This document shows positions 19,138 to 28,646 of a DNA stretch of 40,601 nucleotides, one piece after another. Under the pieces are notes generated by a model, which did not search any database, was not told where the DNA came from, and saw only the letters and a program-made list of their open reading frames with translations. The position numbers and the translations under genes are program-made. The first letter of the stretch is position 1, and each line of letters starts with the position of its first letter. The stretch is from an uncultured Fibrobacter sp. GTDB lineage: Bacteria > Fibrobacterota > Fibrobacteria > Fibrobacterales > Fibrobacteraceae. The stretch lies in the NCBI GenBank assembly GCA_946402415.1, contig CAMIWK010000006.1, forward strand, positions 1 to 40,601, given 5' to 3'.

Positions 19138-19716
19138 ATGATGCCGAGATTGTTGCTTATCGTCGCGCTGTTTGTGTTCTCATTTTCAATGAGTGCCTTT
19201 GCTCAGCGTTATGAAGATTTTGCAGGCATTCCCTTTGGCTCCGACCGCCAGACCGTCATCGAAGAGGTCATGAAGATGGGTTACGAGCCCTATGGCCAGA
19301 GCGGCGAAGGCGAGCGCGTTGTTATTCCCGTGTTCAAGTTCGGCGAACTGCCAGTGCAGGTAGATTTCATCTTCAACCAGAACGACAAGTTCTACGCCTT
19401 CGAAATCCGTACGGGTCGTGTAGAAGAATCCCGTAAGAACAAGGCCGTTGAAGCCGCCGTCTATATGTCCGAACAATTCACTCTCAAGTACGGCAAACCG
19501 GCACAGCCAGCCACAGTCGATGAGACAAACATCAAGAACGGCCGCAACATCTACCAGGAATGGTTCTCCATCAAGGCCATCAACGCCTACACTTCCGTAG
19601 TCAAGAACAACAACCGGTTCTTCGTAATGGGTGTGGTGGAGCACAGGGCGCTAGCCAAGGAACAAGGCAAAAAAGCAAAAGCCAAGGAAAAGGCATCAAG
19701 CGCCCCCGTCTTCTAG
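19138..19716 (+). CDS. hypothetical exported protein
   Basis: Signal peptide MPRLLLIVALFVFSFSMSAFAQ; SD TAGGAG upstream of the ATG. Confidence 0.7.
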   Translation: MMPRLLLIVALFVFSFSMSAFAQRYEDFAGIPFGSDRQTVIEEVMKMGYEPYGQSGEGERVVIPVFKFGELPVQVDFIFNQNDKFYAFEIRTGRVEESRKNKAVEAAVYMSEQFTLKYGKPAQPATVDETNIKNGRNIYQEWFSIKAINAYTSVVKNNNRFFVMGVVEHRALAKEQGKKAKAKEKASSAPVF

Positions 19717-19731
19717 CAAGTTTCTTTCTGT

Positions 19732-19757
19732 AGCCTCGCCTATCGCGGGGCTTTTTC
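19732..19757 (+). terminator. rho-independent terminator
   Basis: AGCCTCGC-CTATC-GCGGGGCT followed by TTTT. Confidence 0.75.
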
Positions 19758-19779
19758 ATTTTTTGACCCAGGAGATTTT

Positions 19780-21123
19780 ATGTCCAAGCTCATGCGTTCC
19801 ATTTCCGGCATACGCGGGATTGTGGGGGACACACTGACCCCTCAAGTCTTGTCCTCCCATGTGAAAGCCTTTCTCCAGATTACCAACGCAAAGCGGGTAG
19901 TCATCGGTCGAGACAGCCGACCCACCGGCGAGGCCATTTCGCAGTTCGTGGCGGGCATCTGCAGGCTCTCCGGCGTGAACGTCATCGACGTGGGCCTATC
20001 CACCACACCTTCTGTCGAGATTCTTACAACCCACTTCAAGGCCGATGCGGGCATCATCATCACCGCAAGCCACAACCCGCTAGAGTGGAATGCACTTAAG
20101 TTCTTGAATAGCAAAGGGTTATTCCTCGGGCCGGATGACGTAAAAAAACTGTTCGAACTGGCAGACCAGGACCGATTCGACTATCCCGACTACCGCACCA
20201 TGGGAACCTACGAAATCGCACCCGATGCCGATGGCATCCACATCCAGGGCACGCTCTCCATTCCCTTCGTTGATGTAGAGGCTATCCGCAAGTGTAAATT
20301 CAAGGTGGCCGTCGATGCCGTGAACGGCGCAGGCAGCTACATCGTGCCCCGCCTGCTGGAACAGCTGGGCTGCGAAGTGGTGCGCGTTCACTGCGAACCC
20401 GACGGCACGTTCCCCCGCGGGGCCGAACCCATTCCCGAGAACTTGGGTGACCTGCGTGACGCCGTCAAGAAGAATGGCTGCGCCCTAGGCTTTGCCGTGG
20501 ATCCCGATGCCGACCGTTGCGCCTTGGTAGATGGTTTAGGACAAAGTATCGGCGAAGAATACACGCTGGCCATTGCCACCGAAGAAGTGCTCAGCCAAAA
20601 GAAGGGCAGCACCTGCGTGAATCTTTCCACCTCCCGCATGAACGAAGACGTTGCCGAAAAGTACGAATGTGAGTGCAGCCGCGCCAAGGTTGGAGAAATC
20701 AACGTGAGCCTCCAGATGATAGAGAACGGATGCATTATCGGCGGTGAAGGCAACGGCGGAGTGATTCTCCCGGCACTCCACTACGGTCGTGATTCCCTGG
20801 TGGCCGCAGCGCTGGTACTCAGCTGGATGGCCCACCATCAAGGCGGTCCCGAAAAGTTCGTGGCCGAAAATCCGTCCTACTCCATGCCCAAGAAAAAGTT
20901 CGAACTTGGCGACAAGAAGGTAGCCGACATCCTGCCGCAAGTCAAGCAGGCTTTCGCCGGCTGGAAATCCGACGAGCGCGACGGACTCTGGCTAGGCAAG
21001 GAAAAGTCCTGGGTACACGTACGGGCCAGCAATACGGAACCCGTTATCCGCGTCATCGCCGAAGCCCCGACGTTGGAAGAGGCCGAAGGTCTCTGCTCCA
21101 AGGTCGAAGGAATGATTCGGTAG
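19780..21123 (+). CDS. glmM: phosphoglucosamine mutase / phosphohexomutase family
   Basis: ISGIRGIVGDTLTP, IITASHNPLEWNALKF, DPDADRCALVD, RASNTEPVIRV. Confidence 0.85.
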   Translation: MSKLMRSISGIRGIVGDTLTPQVLSSHVKAFLQITNAKRVVIGRDSRPTGEAISQFVAGICRLSGVNVIDVGLSTTPSVEILTTHFKADAGIIITASHNPLEWNALKFLNSKGLFLGPDDVKKLFELADQDRFDYPDYRTMGTYEIAPDADGIHIQGTLSIPFVDVEAIRKCKFKVAVDAVNGAGSYIVPRLLEQLGCEVVRVHCEPDGTFPRGAEPIPENLGDLRDAVKKNGCALGFAVDPDADRCALVDGLGQSIGEEYTLAIATEEVLSQKKGSTCVNLSTSRMNEDVAEKYECECSRAKVGEINVSLQMIENGCIIGGEGNGGVILPALHYGRDSLVAAALVLSWMAHHQGGPEKFVAENPSYSMPKKKFELGDKKVADILPQVKQAFAGWKSDERDGLWLGKEKSWVHVRASNTEPVIRVIAEAPTLEEAEGLCSKVEGMIR

Positions 21124-21176
21124 GCTTTTTATTTTTCTTGCAACCAGATGCACAAGCCGGGCATCTAAACAATAGA

Positions 21177-21719
21177 ATGAACGAAAAAGCAGTCCTGAAC
21201 GGCCTGAAAGACGGTAGCCGCGAAGCTCTTGCCATACTCTGGCAGGAACATAGCGCCCACGTGCTGAATCTGGCCTTCCGGATGCTCAAGGACCGGGACC
21301 AAGCCGAAGACATCCTGATGGATGTATTTGTGCAGGTGCCCAGATCCGTTCAGAAATTCCGTGGCGAGAGCAATCTCGGCACCTGGCTCTACAGGCTCAC
21401 CGTCAACGCCTGCCTCATGAAACTCCGGGCAGAGCGTAGGCATGCCGAACTAGAAGAAGAAAACTGGGGCGCTATCGTCGAAAGTTCCCTGGGCACAGAA
21501 GAAAAGGAACAGGAGTTCGATGCAGAACTTTTAACCCTTGGGCTAAACCAGCTGCCCGCCGAAACGCGAAGCATGCTCTGGCTCAAGGACGCCGAGGGGC
21601 TAGACATCAAGGATTTGACAGAGATTTACCGCATGCCCGACGGAACCATCAAGGCAAGGCTCAGCAGGGCGAGGCACTTTGTAAAGGACTTTTTGACAAG
21701 GAAACAGAAAAATGCGTGA
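21177..21719 (+). CDS. ECF-family RNA polymerase sigma factor
   Basis: DQAEDILMDVFVQVPRSVQKFRGESNLGTWLYRLTVNACLMKLR and region 4 DLTEIYRMPDGTIKARLSRARHFVK. Confidence 0.92.
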   Translation: MNEKAVLNGLKDGSREALAILWQEHSAHVLNLAFRMLKDRDQAEDILMDVFVQVPRSVQKFRGESNLGTWLYRLTVNACLMKLRAERRHAELEEENWGAIVESSLGTEEKEQEFDAELLTLGLNQLPAETRSMLWLKDAEGLDIKDLTEIYRMPDGTIKARLSRARHFVKDFLTRKQKNA

Positions 21720-22098
21720 TTCCATCGACTTTTCCAAAATGGAACGGATTACGCCTCGGGAAGATTCCTGGGACAAGGTCTGCGCACGGCTCGACAAGGC
21801 CGAAAAGACGCGCTCCCTACGGTTCAGCTTTTTCTCCGCCCTTCCCATCGCGGCCAGTTTTGTGCTAGTGGGTTTCAGCCTGTTCCTCAGGTCTATCGAC
21901 GCCCAGGAAACCGCTCCGGCCGTCAAGAACCAGGTCGCCGCATCTGACATGGCTTCAGCCGACGTCGCCGCATCTCAAGCCGACAGCGCCGTCATTCTGA
22001 GCAACTGGTACAGCAACCTCGGGCAGGGGGTTTCCGATCAGGAAACTTTAGACGAACTTCAATTCATCAGCTATCTCTTAAAAAAGGAGGATAAGTAA
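21712..22098 (+). CDS. putative anti-sigma factor (single TM)
   Basis: ATG overlaps the sigma stop (ATGCGTGA); cytosolic N-term then TM FSALPIAASFVLVGFSLFL. Confidence 0.6.
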   Translation: MRDSIDFSKMERITPREDSWDKVCARLDKAEKTRSLRFSFFSALPIAASFVLVGFSLFLRSIDAQETAPAVKNQVAASDMASADVAASQADSAVILSNWYSNLGQGVSDQETLDELQFISYLLKKEDK

Positions 22099-22706
22099 TG
22101 AAAAACTGTGTAAAGCTATTCGTTGCAAGTCTCATCGTGCTTGCCTGCGCCGTAGGGTTCTTCCTCGGCACATGCTGCAGCGTGCACTGTTGCCACAAGC
22201 ATTCTTGCGACCGCATGGGCGCACCCGAAAAGGTGGCTGCAGCACCACACGATGGTCATTTCAAGAAAAGTCACGAAGGCATGGGTTTCCAGAAAAACTG
22301 GCCCCACCCGGCCATGTTCGATTCCCTGCTGCAGGTGACTCCGGAACAAAAGACCGCCCTAGACAAACACCGCGAAGAGACCGACAAGGCCTTCAAGGAA
22401 CTCTTCGGACAAAAGATGTCCGCCGAAAAAGAACTGAAAGAGGCCCTGGACAGCGGTGACGAGGCTAAAATCGAAGAGGCCAAGGTCAAAATCCTCGACG
22501 CCCAAAAAGCCCTGCTGGACAACCGCATCGAAGGCGTCAAGAGCATCAACAAGATTCTCACCAAAGAACAGCAAGAAAAGTTTCGCCAGGTCTTGAAAGA
22601 CCACATTGAAAAGTTTAAAAAAGGCCATCATGGCAAGCGGGGCCCCCGAGAGAGCGGGCCTACACCTCCCCCCGAACGGGAAGCCCCGCCCCATGAGGCC
22701 CCATAA
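22098..22706 (+). CDS. Spy/CpxP/CnrX-like periplasmic protein with Cys/His-rich N-terminus
   Basis: TM anchor then CCSVHCCHKHSCDRMG; Spy-like LLQVTPEQKTALDKHREETDKAFKELF...ILTKEQQEKFRQVL; start overlaps previous stop (TAATG). Confidence 0.7.
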   Translation: MKNCVKLFVASLIVLACAVGFFLGTCCSVHCCHKHSCDRMGAPEKVAAAPHDGHFKKSHEGMGFQKNWPHPAMFDSLLQVTPEQKTALDKHREETDKAFKELFGQKMSAEKELKEALDSGDEAKIEEAKVKILDAQKALLDNRIEGVKSINKILTKEQQEKFRQVLKDHIEKFKKGHHGKRGPRESGPTPPPEREAPPHEAP

Positions 22707-22745
22707 ATTCAGCACATTTTCTTGAAGCTCCTTGATACGCAACAA

Positions 22746-22780
22746 GGTCCCGGTGAATCACCGGGGCCTTTTCTTGTTTT
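22746..22780 (+). terminator. rho-independent terminator
   Basis: GGTCCCGGTG-AAT-CACCGGGGCC followed by TTTTCTTGTTTT. Confidence 0.8.
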
Positions 22781-22791
22781 AGATTCTTTCA

Positions 22792-23616
22792 CTATTCCTC
22801 TTCGCCTTCGATATCGGCGGCGCCGTTTCCGTGCAAGGCCACCAGGCGCACCCCGTTCAGGGTCAGGTAGGGGTCATAGGTGTCTATCACCTTGCTGTGG
22901 CCCATGACCATACGGCCCCAACCACCCGTAGCAAACACGGGAACTTTTTTGCGACCCATCTCGGCCTTGATTTTGGCCACAAGGGTTTCCAGTTCCGCCA
23001 TAAAACCATAGAGCAGGCCCGCGCGGATAGCGTCATCGGTGTTGTTGGCAATTACGTGTTCCGGCCATTCAATGCTCACGGGTAAAAGTCTTGCCGCCTT
23101 CTCGGTCAAAACGTCCAGGCTGGCGCTGATACCGGGGATAATGATACCGCCTGCAAATCCGCCATTCTTCATCACATCAAAGGTCGTAGCCGTTCCCATA
23201 TCCACCACGATGGCATCCTTATAGCCTCGGTCCCTCAGCGCAATCACGTTGCAAAGGCGGTCCGCACCGAGTGTGGCCGGGTTCGGGTAAGCGATAGGGC
23301 AGCCCAGGCAGTTCTTTGAACTCACCACCTGAACAGGGCGTTTTAGCAAAGTCTGCAAAGCCTTGATCCACGGGCGTTCCAATGCAGGAACCACTGTCGA
23401 AAGCCCCACGTGGGTAATGGTCGACGGTTTGATTTCAGAAAAACGGATAAGTCCACCGATGCGGTTCATCACCTCATCGCTGGTGGTCTCCTTGCGGGTG
23501 GTGAGCCTCCAGTGGTCCACCACCTTGTCACCCTTGAAAATACCAAGCACCGTGTGGGAGTTACCCACATCCACAACGAACGAGAACGTATCCGACTTCT
23601 TCAAATTCTTTTTCAT
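22792..23616 (-). CDS. coaX: type III pantothenate kinase
   Basis: VDVGNSHTVLGIF, GADRLCNVIA, VVDMGTATTFDV, GGIIIPGI. Confidence 0.95.
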   Translation of the reverse strand: MKKNLKKSDTFSFVVDVGNSHTVLGIFKGDKVVDHWRLTTRKETTSDEVMNRIGGLIRFSEIKPSTITHVGLSTVVPALERPWIKALQTLLKRPVQVVSSKNCLGCPIAYPNPATLGADRLCNVIALRDRGYKDAIVVDMGTATTFDVMKNGGFAGGIIIPGISASLDVLTEKAARLLPVSIEWPEHVIANNTDDAIRAGLLYGFMAELETLVAKIKAEMGRKKVPVFATGGWGRMVMGHSKVIDTYDPYLTLNGVRLVALHGNGAADIEGEEE

Positions 23617-23621
23617 TGTTC

Positions 23622-24485
23622 TTAAAGCCGCATGGATATGTCCAGGGCCTTCACGCTATGGGTAAGCGCACCGACGGAGATATAGTCTAGGCCGAGGGTG
23701 GCTATTTCCTTCGCACGCTCCAGCGTCATGTTGCCGGAACCTTCTACCAAGCACTTGTCGCCGCTTTCCTTGATGATCTTCAAGGCTTCGGCCATCATCT
23801 CGTTGCTCATATTGTCCAGCATAATAACATCCACACCCTTGTTCAACAGGGCTCGCAGCTGGTCGAAATTTTCCACTTCCATCTCCACCATCAAGCCCTG
23901 CTTGTTGTTCTTCTTAACAACTTCAAGAGCCTGCAGTACACCGCCGGCTGCGGCAATATGGTTATCCTTTACCAGCACCATATCGAAAAGTCCCATACGG
24001 TGGTTGGAACCGCCGCCCACACGTACAGCGTACTTCTGCAGCGTACGGAACCCGGGCACTGTCTTGCGGGTGTCCAGCACCTTAGTCTTTCCGCCCTTCA
24101 GGGCTTCCTGGAAGGTGTGGGCCACCGTGGCCACGCCGGAAAGCTGCTGTATAAAGTTCAAAAGCGTACGTTCGCCAGTCAACAGCTCGTGGGTAGTGCC
24201 GTCCATTTCGGCAATCAGGTCGCCCTTCTTCACCACATCGCCGTCTTCCTTGTGGAGCGTCACCTTCACACCTGCCTTAAGTTCCTGAAAAACCAGCTCG
24301 ATTACAGGCAAACCCGCAAGCACCCCATCTTCCTTAGCAATCAAGCGGGCATGTTGTTTCTGGTCGGCCGGGATAGTCCATTCGCTGGTGACATCGCCGG
24401 TACGCACATCTTCGGCAAGCGCCAGGCGAATCATGGTCAGGGCATCTTCTACAGGGAAAATCGGGGTTGAGTTATCACCGTACAT
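23622..24485 (-). CDS. nadC: nicotinate-nucleotide pyrophosphorylase (carboxylating)
   Basis: ALAEDVRTGDVTSEW, ERTLLNFIQQLSGVAT, DTRKTVPGFRTLQKYAVRVGGGSNHRMGLFDMVLVKDNHI. Confidence 0.96.
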   Translation of the reverse strand: MYGDNSTPIFPVEDALTMIRLALAEDVRTGDVTSEWTIPADQKQHARLIAKEDGVLAGLPVIELVFQELKAGVKVTLHKEDGDVVKKGDLIAEMDGTTHELLTGERTLLNFIQQLSGVATVAHTFQEALKGGKTKVLDTRKTVPGFRTLQKYAVRVGGGSNHRMGLFDMVLVKDNHIAAAGGVLQALEVVKKNNKQGLMVEMEVENFDQLRALLNKGVDVIMLDNMSNEMMAEALKIIKESGDKCLVEGSGNMTLERAKEIATLGLDYISVGALTHSVKALDISMRL

Positions 24486-25936
24486 TACTGCGCTCCTTTT
24501 CCTGTCAGCACAACATACACCGTCCGCACGAGAATCTGGAAATCCAGAAGCAGGCTCATGTTCTCGTAATAATACATATCGTACTGCAACTTGATTTGCA
24601 CATCCTCAATGCTGTTGTCGTAATGGTGGCGCACCTGGGCCCAGCCGGTAAGACCGGGTTTCATCTTCAGACGGCCAATGTATAGAGGAATCTGTTCCCG
24701 AAGTTTTCCGATAAACACAGCTCTTTCAGGGCGTGGTCCCACCATACTCATGTCACCCTTCAATACGCACAAAATCTGCGGAAGCTCATCTATACGGGTT
24801 TTACGCAAGAAATGCCCCACCCGGGTAATACGGGGGTCTTTCTTGGTAGCCCACTGGGCACCAGCCTTTTCAGCATCGGTCCGCATGGTACGGAACTTAT
24901 AGACCGTAAAGGGCTTGCCATACAAGCCTATGCGTTCCTGGGAATAGAAGATAGGACCATGGTCATCCAACTTGATGGCAAGAGCCGCCAAAAGACAGAC
25001 GGGCAGAGAACAGATTCCGATAAAGCCTGCAATAATGATGTCCAGGAACCGTTTGATTTGTACCTGCCAAGGAGGCATAGCAAGGGGGAAAAGTTCCTGC
25101 AACTCAAAACCGTGGACCAAGTTCCCCTTGAACCTTCCATTGACGGCGGGATAAAGCTCCGGAACAATGTAAATATGCAAAGGCAACTCGCAAACCCAGA
25201 CCAGCACCCGCATAATCTCCTGAGGCGAAGAACTATCATGGGCAATGATGATTCCTGAGACTCCCAGCTTCTTGACCAGCGTAGGCAAATCCGAATACTT
25301 TCCCAGAACTGGGATATCGCAAAAAAGATGATCCATTACCTGATAGCGTTCATCTACAAAGCCAACCACACGTTGGCCCACTTCAGGGGCATTTTTTAGC
25401 GCTTCCGCAATGTTTCGGCCAGAATCTGTACAGCCCAGAATCAAAACCTTGTTCGCCCCGTAGCCCCTACGCAGCAAAGCCCTAAGTCCAAGGTACAGGA
25501 GCATACGGAATGCCGCCACGAACACCAGGACAAAAACTCCATAAACAAGAATCCAGGTAAATCTGGAACCATAGATGTAGTTGCCGCTCAGCGGTACGCC
25601 GGCAGCCACCTTGCCCATAAACTCAGAACCGAACAGGCCAATGATAATCAGGACCATTCCCACAAAAACCGCCCGCAGTACCCGCAAAATCTGCAAGGTT
25701 CTGGACTGCAAAAGCCATGTGCGGTAAAGCCCCGTAAAAGTAAACCAGGCAAGCCAGCAGATATTGAGAACGCACCCGATATGCCAATAGGCGTCTAGGG
25801 TCTTGGTGGGGTCGAACTTTTCAGCAATCCAACCACTATGGAACTGGACCCAATACGCCAAAACAAAACAGATTGTCAAGGCGAGAAAGTCCGAAAGGAG
25901 CAATAGCACCCTTTCCAATGTGGCGGCGCGAATCAT
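24485..25936 (-). CDS. polyprenyl-phosphate sugar phosphotransferase (WbaP/WcaJ-like)
   Basis: Multiple TM N-term, central CoA-binding-like domain, C-terminal bacterial sugar transferase domain (SQERIGLYGKPFTVYKFRTM, DELPQILCVLKGDMSMVGPRPE). Confidence 0.93.
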   Translation of the reverse strand: MIRAATLERVLLLLSDFLALTICFVLAYWVQFHSGWIAEKFDPTKTLDAYWHIGCVLNICWLAWFTFTGLYRTWLLQSRTLQILRVLRAVFVGMVLIIIGLFGSEFMGKVAAGVPLSGNYIYGSRFTWILVYGVFVLVFVAAFRMLLYLGLRALLRRGYGANKVLILGCTDSGRNIAEALKNAPEVGQRVVGFVDERYQVMDHLFCDIPVLGKYSDLPTLVKKLGVSGIIIAHDSSSPQEIMRVLVWVCELPLHIYIVPELYPAVNGRFKGNLVHGFELQELFPLAMPPWQVQIKRFLDIIIAGFIGICSLPVCLLAALAIKLDDHGPIFYSQERIGLYGKPFTVYKFRTMRTDAEKAGAQWATKKDPRITRVGHFLRKTRIDELPQILCVLKGDMSMVGPRPERAVFIGKLREQIPLYIGRLKMKPGLTGWAQVRHHYDNSIEDVQIKLQYDMYYYENMSLLLDFQILVRTVYVVLTGKGAQ

Positions 25937-25977
25937 ACAACACTAATCTACAAAACAGCCGTCCCGAAAACCAAGAA

Positions 25978-27267
25978 CTAGACCAGGAATCGGATAACCT
26001 GGCTCTTTTCCACGATTTCGGAGAGGGCGTCGATGGCATCCACGGCCTTGGAAGCCCGAGAATCCTCGGTACGTTCCGTAATGACCACGATGGAAACCTT
26101 GCCTGGATCCTTCACGTTCTTCTGAATGATGGTTTCGATAGAAATCTTGTTTTCAGCAAGAATTCCAGTAATCTTGGCCAAAACGCCACGGGCATCCTTG
26201 GAGGTAAAGCGGAAATAGTAGCGGGCAGAAGTCTCAGACACGGGCACCAAGTCGGCGGAGTTGTTCTCGTTGAACCAGCCCATGGGGAGCGCCTTACGCT
26301 TACCCATATCTACGGAGCGGGCCAAGGAAACCAGGTCGGCCACCACGGCAGAGGCCGTCGGCAGGCGTCCGGCACCGGCACCGGTCTGGATAGTTTCGCC
26401 CAAGTTGTCACACTTGAGGTAAACCGCATTCAGCACACCGTTCACGTTGGAAAGCAGGTGGTTGTCGGGCACAAAACAGGGATGAACGCGGGCATCTACG
26501 CGGTCGCCGTCACGGTGATAAATTCCCAGCAACTTCACGCAGCAGCCAAGTTCCTTGGCGATGGCGATATCCTGGGCCGTAATCTTGGAGATACCCGTCA
26601 CGTGGATCTTCTCGAAGTCCACACGCTTGCCGCTGCAAAGGCTGGCCAGCAGGGCCGTCTTGTGGGCGGAGTCGATACCTTCGATGTCAAAGGTGGGGTC
26701 CGCTTCAGCAAAGCCCAGTCTCTGAGCATCCTTCAGCACCACGTCAAAGTCCAGGCCCTCGTCGGCCATACGGCTGAGGATGTAGTTGCAGGTACCGTTG
26801 ATAATGCAGCTGAGGCTTTCTACCGTAGAACCCAGCAGGCCTTCTTGCAGGCTACGAATAATGGGAATACCACCGCCAACGGCGGCCTCGAACAGCACAT
26901 GCAGGCCCTTCTCGGCAGCCAGCGGGAAAATCTCGTGACCGTACTTGGCCAGGAGCGCCTTGTTGGCGGTCACCACATGCTTGCCGGAATTCAGAGCAGC
27001 CAAAATCCACTTGCGGGGCATATTGTAGCCACCAGCCAGCTCCACCAGCACATCGATATCGTTGCTGGCAATCATTTCATCAGCATTGGTAGAAACCTTG
27101 TAGCCCTTATCCTTGTAAGGGGCCACCTCGATGTCAGACTTGGCACAAATGCAGGCCAGTTCCAGCTCGACACCCAGCTTTTCCTTGTACTCGGCGATTT
27201 TCTGTTCCAGAATCTGGATGACACCGCCACCGACGGTTCCTGTACCAATAAGACCTATACGCAACAT
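25978..27267 (-). CDS. hom: homoserine dehydrogenase
   Basis: GLIGTGTVGGGVIQIL, TANKALLAKYG, AAVGGGIPIIRSLQEGL, NGTCNYILS; C-terminal ACT domain. Confidence 0.96.
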   Translation of the reverse strand: MLRIGLIGTGTVGGGVIQILEQKIAEYKEKLGVELELACICAKSDIEVAPYKDKGYKVSTNADEMIASNDIDVLVELAGGYNMPRKWILAALNSGKHVVTANKALLAKYGHEIFPLAAEKGLHVLFEAAVGGGIPIIRSLQEGLLGSTVESLSCIINGTCNYILSRMADEGLDFDVVLKDAQRLGFAEADPTFDIEGIDSAHKTALLASLCSGKRVDFEKIHVTGISKITAQDIAIAKELGCCVKLLGIYHRDGDRVDARVHPCFVPDNHLLSNVNGVLNAVYLKCDNLGETIQTGAGAGRLPTASAVVADLVSLARSVDMGKRKALPMGWFNENNSADLVPVSETSARYYFRFTSKDARGVLAKITGILAENKISIETIIQKNVKDPGKVSIVVITERTEDSRASKAVDAIDALSEIVEKSQVIRFLV

Positions 27268-27335
27268 AAGGCGTCTCCGTTTTGAATTTTACGGCGGGAA
27301 ATTTAGAAAAATTACTATTTGCTATATTTAGGCCT

Positions 27336-28508
27336 ATGGAACAGGAATCGGTAAATCCAGCCATTGACTCCATCCTGACGGAGCAGCGGCTGAAAAACAT
27401 CGTCTATCCGGCTCGACTTTTCAGGGCTAGGCTGAACGAAGAATTCCTTCGGGCGAACCGCACCCGGAAGCCCTTCATTTTCATCCAGATTTACGCCCAC
27501 CAGTTCGACCTGCTGGGCTGGGCCTGGCCGAACCAGGCCGTTGAGCAGACCTGGCGTATTAGCCTGCTCACCATGTTTTCCCATCTCAGGTTTATCGACG
27601 TCATCGGCTACCTTTCCGACGGCAACGGCATCGGCGTCATCCTCCTGAATTCGGACCTTTCTACCCTGGAGAACATCCGCAAGGAAATTCTCCACCGTCT
27701 GAACGATGCGGGCCTCATCCAGAGCCTAAGGCACAAGCCTCACAAGCCCATCTTCAAGGCCTACCTATATACCGGACTTCAAGAGAAGGACAACCTGCAA
27801 CTGGCGGACAGCATCAAGGAATTCAATAGTACCAACGGGAGCTTCTTCTCTCTTGCCCGCCTGAATATGGACCACATCTGGCCTCACCCCCATAAGATCC
27901 GCTTCCGGCATATCATCAAGCGTTGCGTAGACTTTACGGGAGCCCTGCTGGGCCTAATCATTCTTTCCCCGGTGCTCCTATTCTGCGCCCTGGCCGTAAA
28001 GATCAGCGATCCCAAGGGGCCCGTCATTTTCAAGCAAACGCGAGTTGGCAAGAATGGATCCCTGTTCACCATGTACAAGTTCCGCAGCATGTACGTGGAT
28101 GCTGAAGAACGCAAGAAAGAGCTCATGGCCCTGAACGAAACCGGTGGCAAGACTTTCAAGATCAAGAACGACCCACGTATCTACCCCTTCGGTCGCATTC
28201 TTCGCAAGTTCAGTCTAGACGAGTTGCCGCAATTGGTGAACATTATCAACGGGGACATGTCCATCGTAGGACCCCGTCCTCCCCTGCCCGAAGAGGTGGC
28301 CACCTACGAGCCGTGGCACCGTATGCGTCTTTCCGTAACTCCTGGGCTTACCTGCATCTGGCAGGTTAGCGGTCGAAGCAACATTTCCTTCGAAGGCCAG
28401 ATGCGCCTGGACAACGACTATATCCGTCGTGGCGGCAAGCTGGCTGATGACTTCAAGCTCATCCTCAAGACCTTCAAGGTCGTGTTCAAGGGCGAAGGCG
28501 CGTACTAA
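27336..28508 (+). CDS. phosphoglycosyl transferase with unusual N-terminal domain
   Basis: C-terminal sugar transferase domain (FKQTRVGKNGSLFTMYKFRSM, DELPQLVNIINGDMSIVGPRPPLPEEV); ~190 aa N-terminal domain of unclear family. Confidence 0.9.
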   Translation: MEQESVNPAIDSILTEQRLKNIVYPARLFRARLNEEFLRANRTRKPFIFIQIYAHQFDLLGWAWPNQAVEQTWRISLLTMFSHLRFIDVIGYLSDGNGIGVILLNSDLSTLENIRKEILHRLNDAGLIQSLRHKPHKPIFKAYLYTGLQEKDNLQLADSIKEFNSTNGSFFSLARLNMDHIWPHPHKIRFRHIIKRCVDFTGALLGLIILSPVLLFCALAVKISDPKGPVIFKQTRVGKNGSLFTMYKFRSMYVDAEERKKELMALNETGGKTFKIKNDPRIYPFGRILRKFSLDELPQLVNIINGDMSIVGPRPPLPEEVATYEPWHRMRLSVTPGLTCIWQVSGRSNISFEGQMRLDNDYIRRGGKLADDFKLILKTFKVVFKGEGAY

Positions 28509-28564
28509 CAACGTCATCCTGGAGGGAGCACTGCGACCGACGGGATCCATCTCATGCATATGTC

Positions 28565-28585
28565 ATTCCCCACTTGATGGGGAAT
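28565..28585. repeat. palindromic element ATTCCCCA-CTTGA-TGGGGAAT
   Basis: Perfect 8-bp stem, 5-nt loop, flanks GTC/CTC shared with 8544-8564. Confidence 0.65.
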
Positions 28586-28646
28586 CTCCTCGCCCGTTGG
28601 TCTCTAACATCTGTTTTTTGTATATTACGGGCACGAAGGATTCTAA

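Noticed and set aside
25873-27285. 470-aa plus-strand ORF opposite hom
   Set aside because: Exact antisense of a clear homoserine dehydrogenase; His/Gln/Val/Gly-rich composition typical of antisense shadow ORFs; no recognisable domain.
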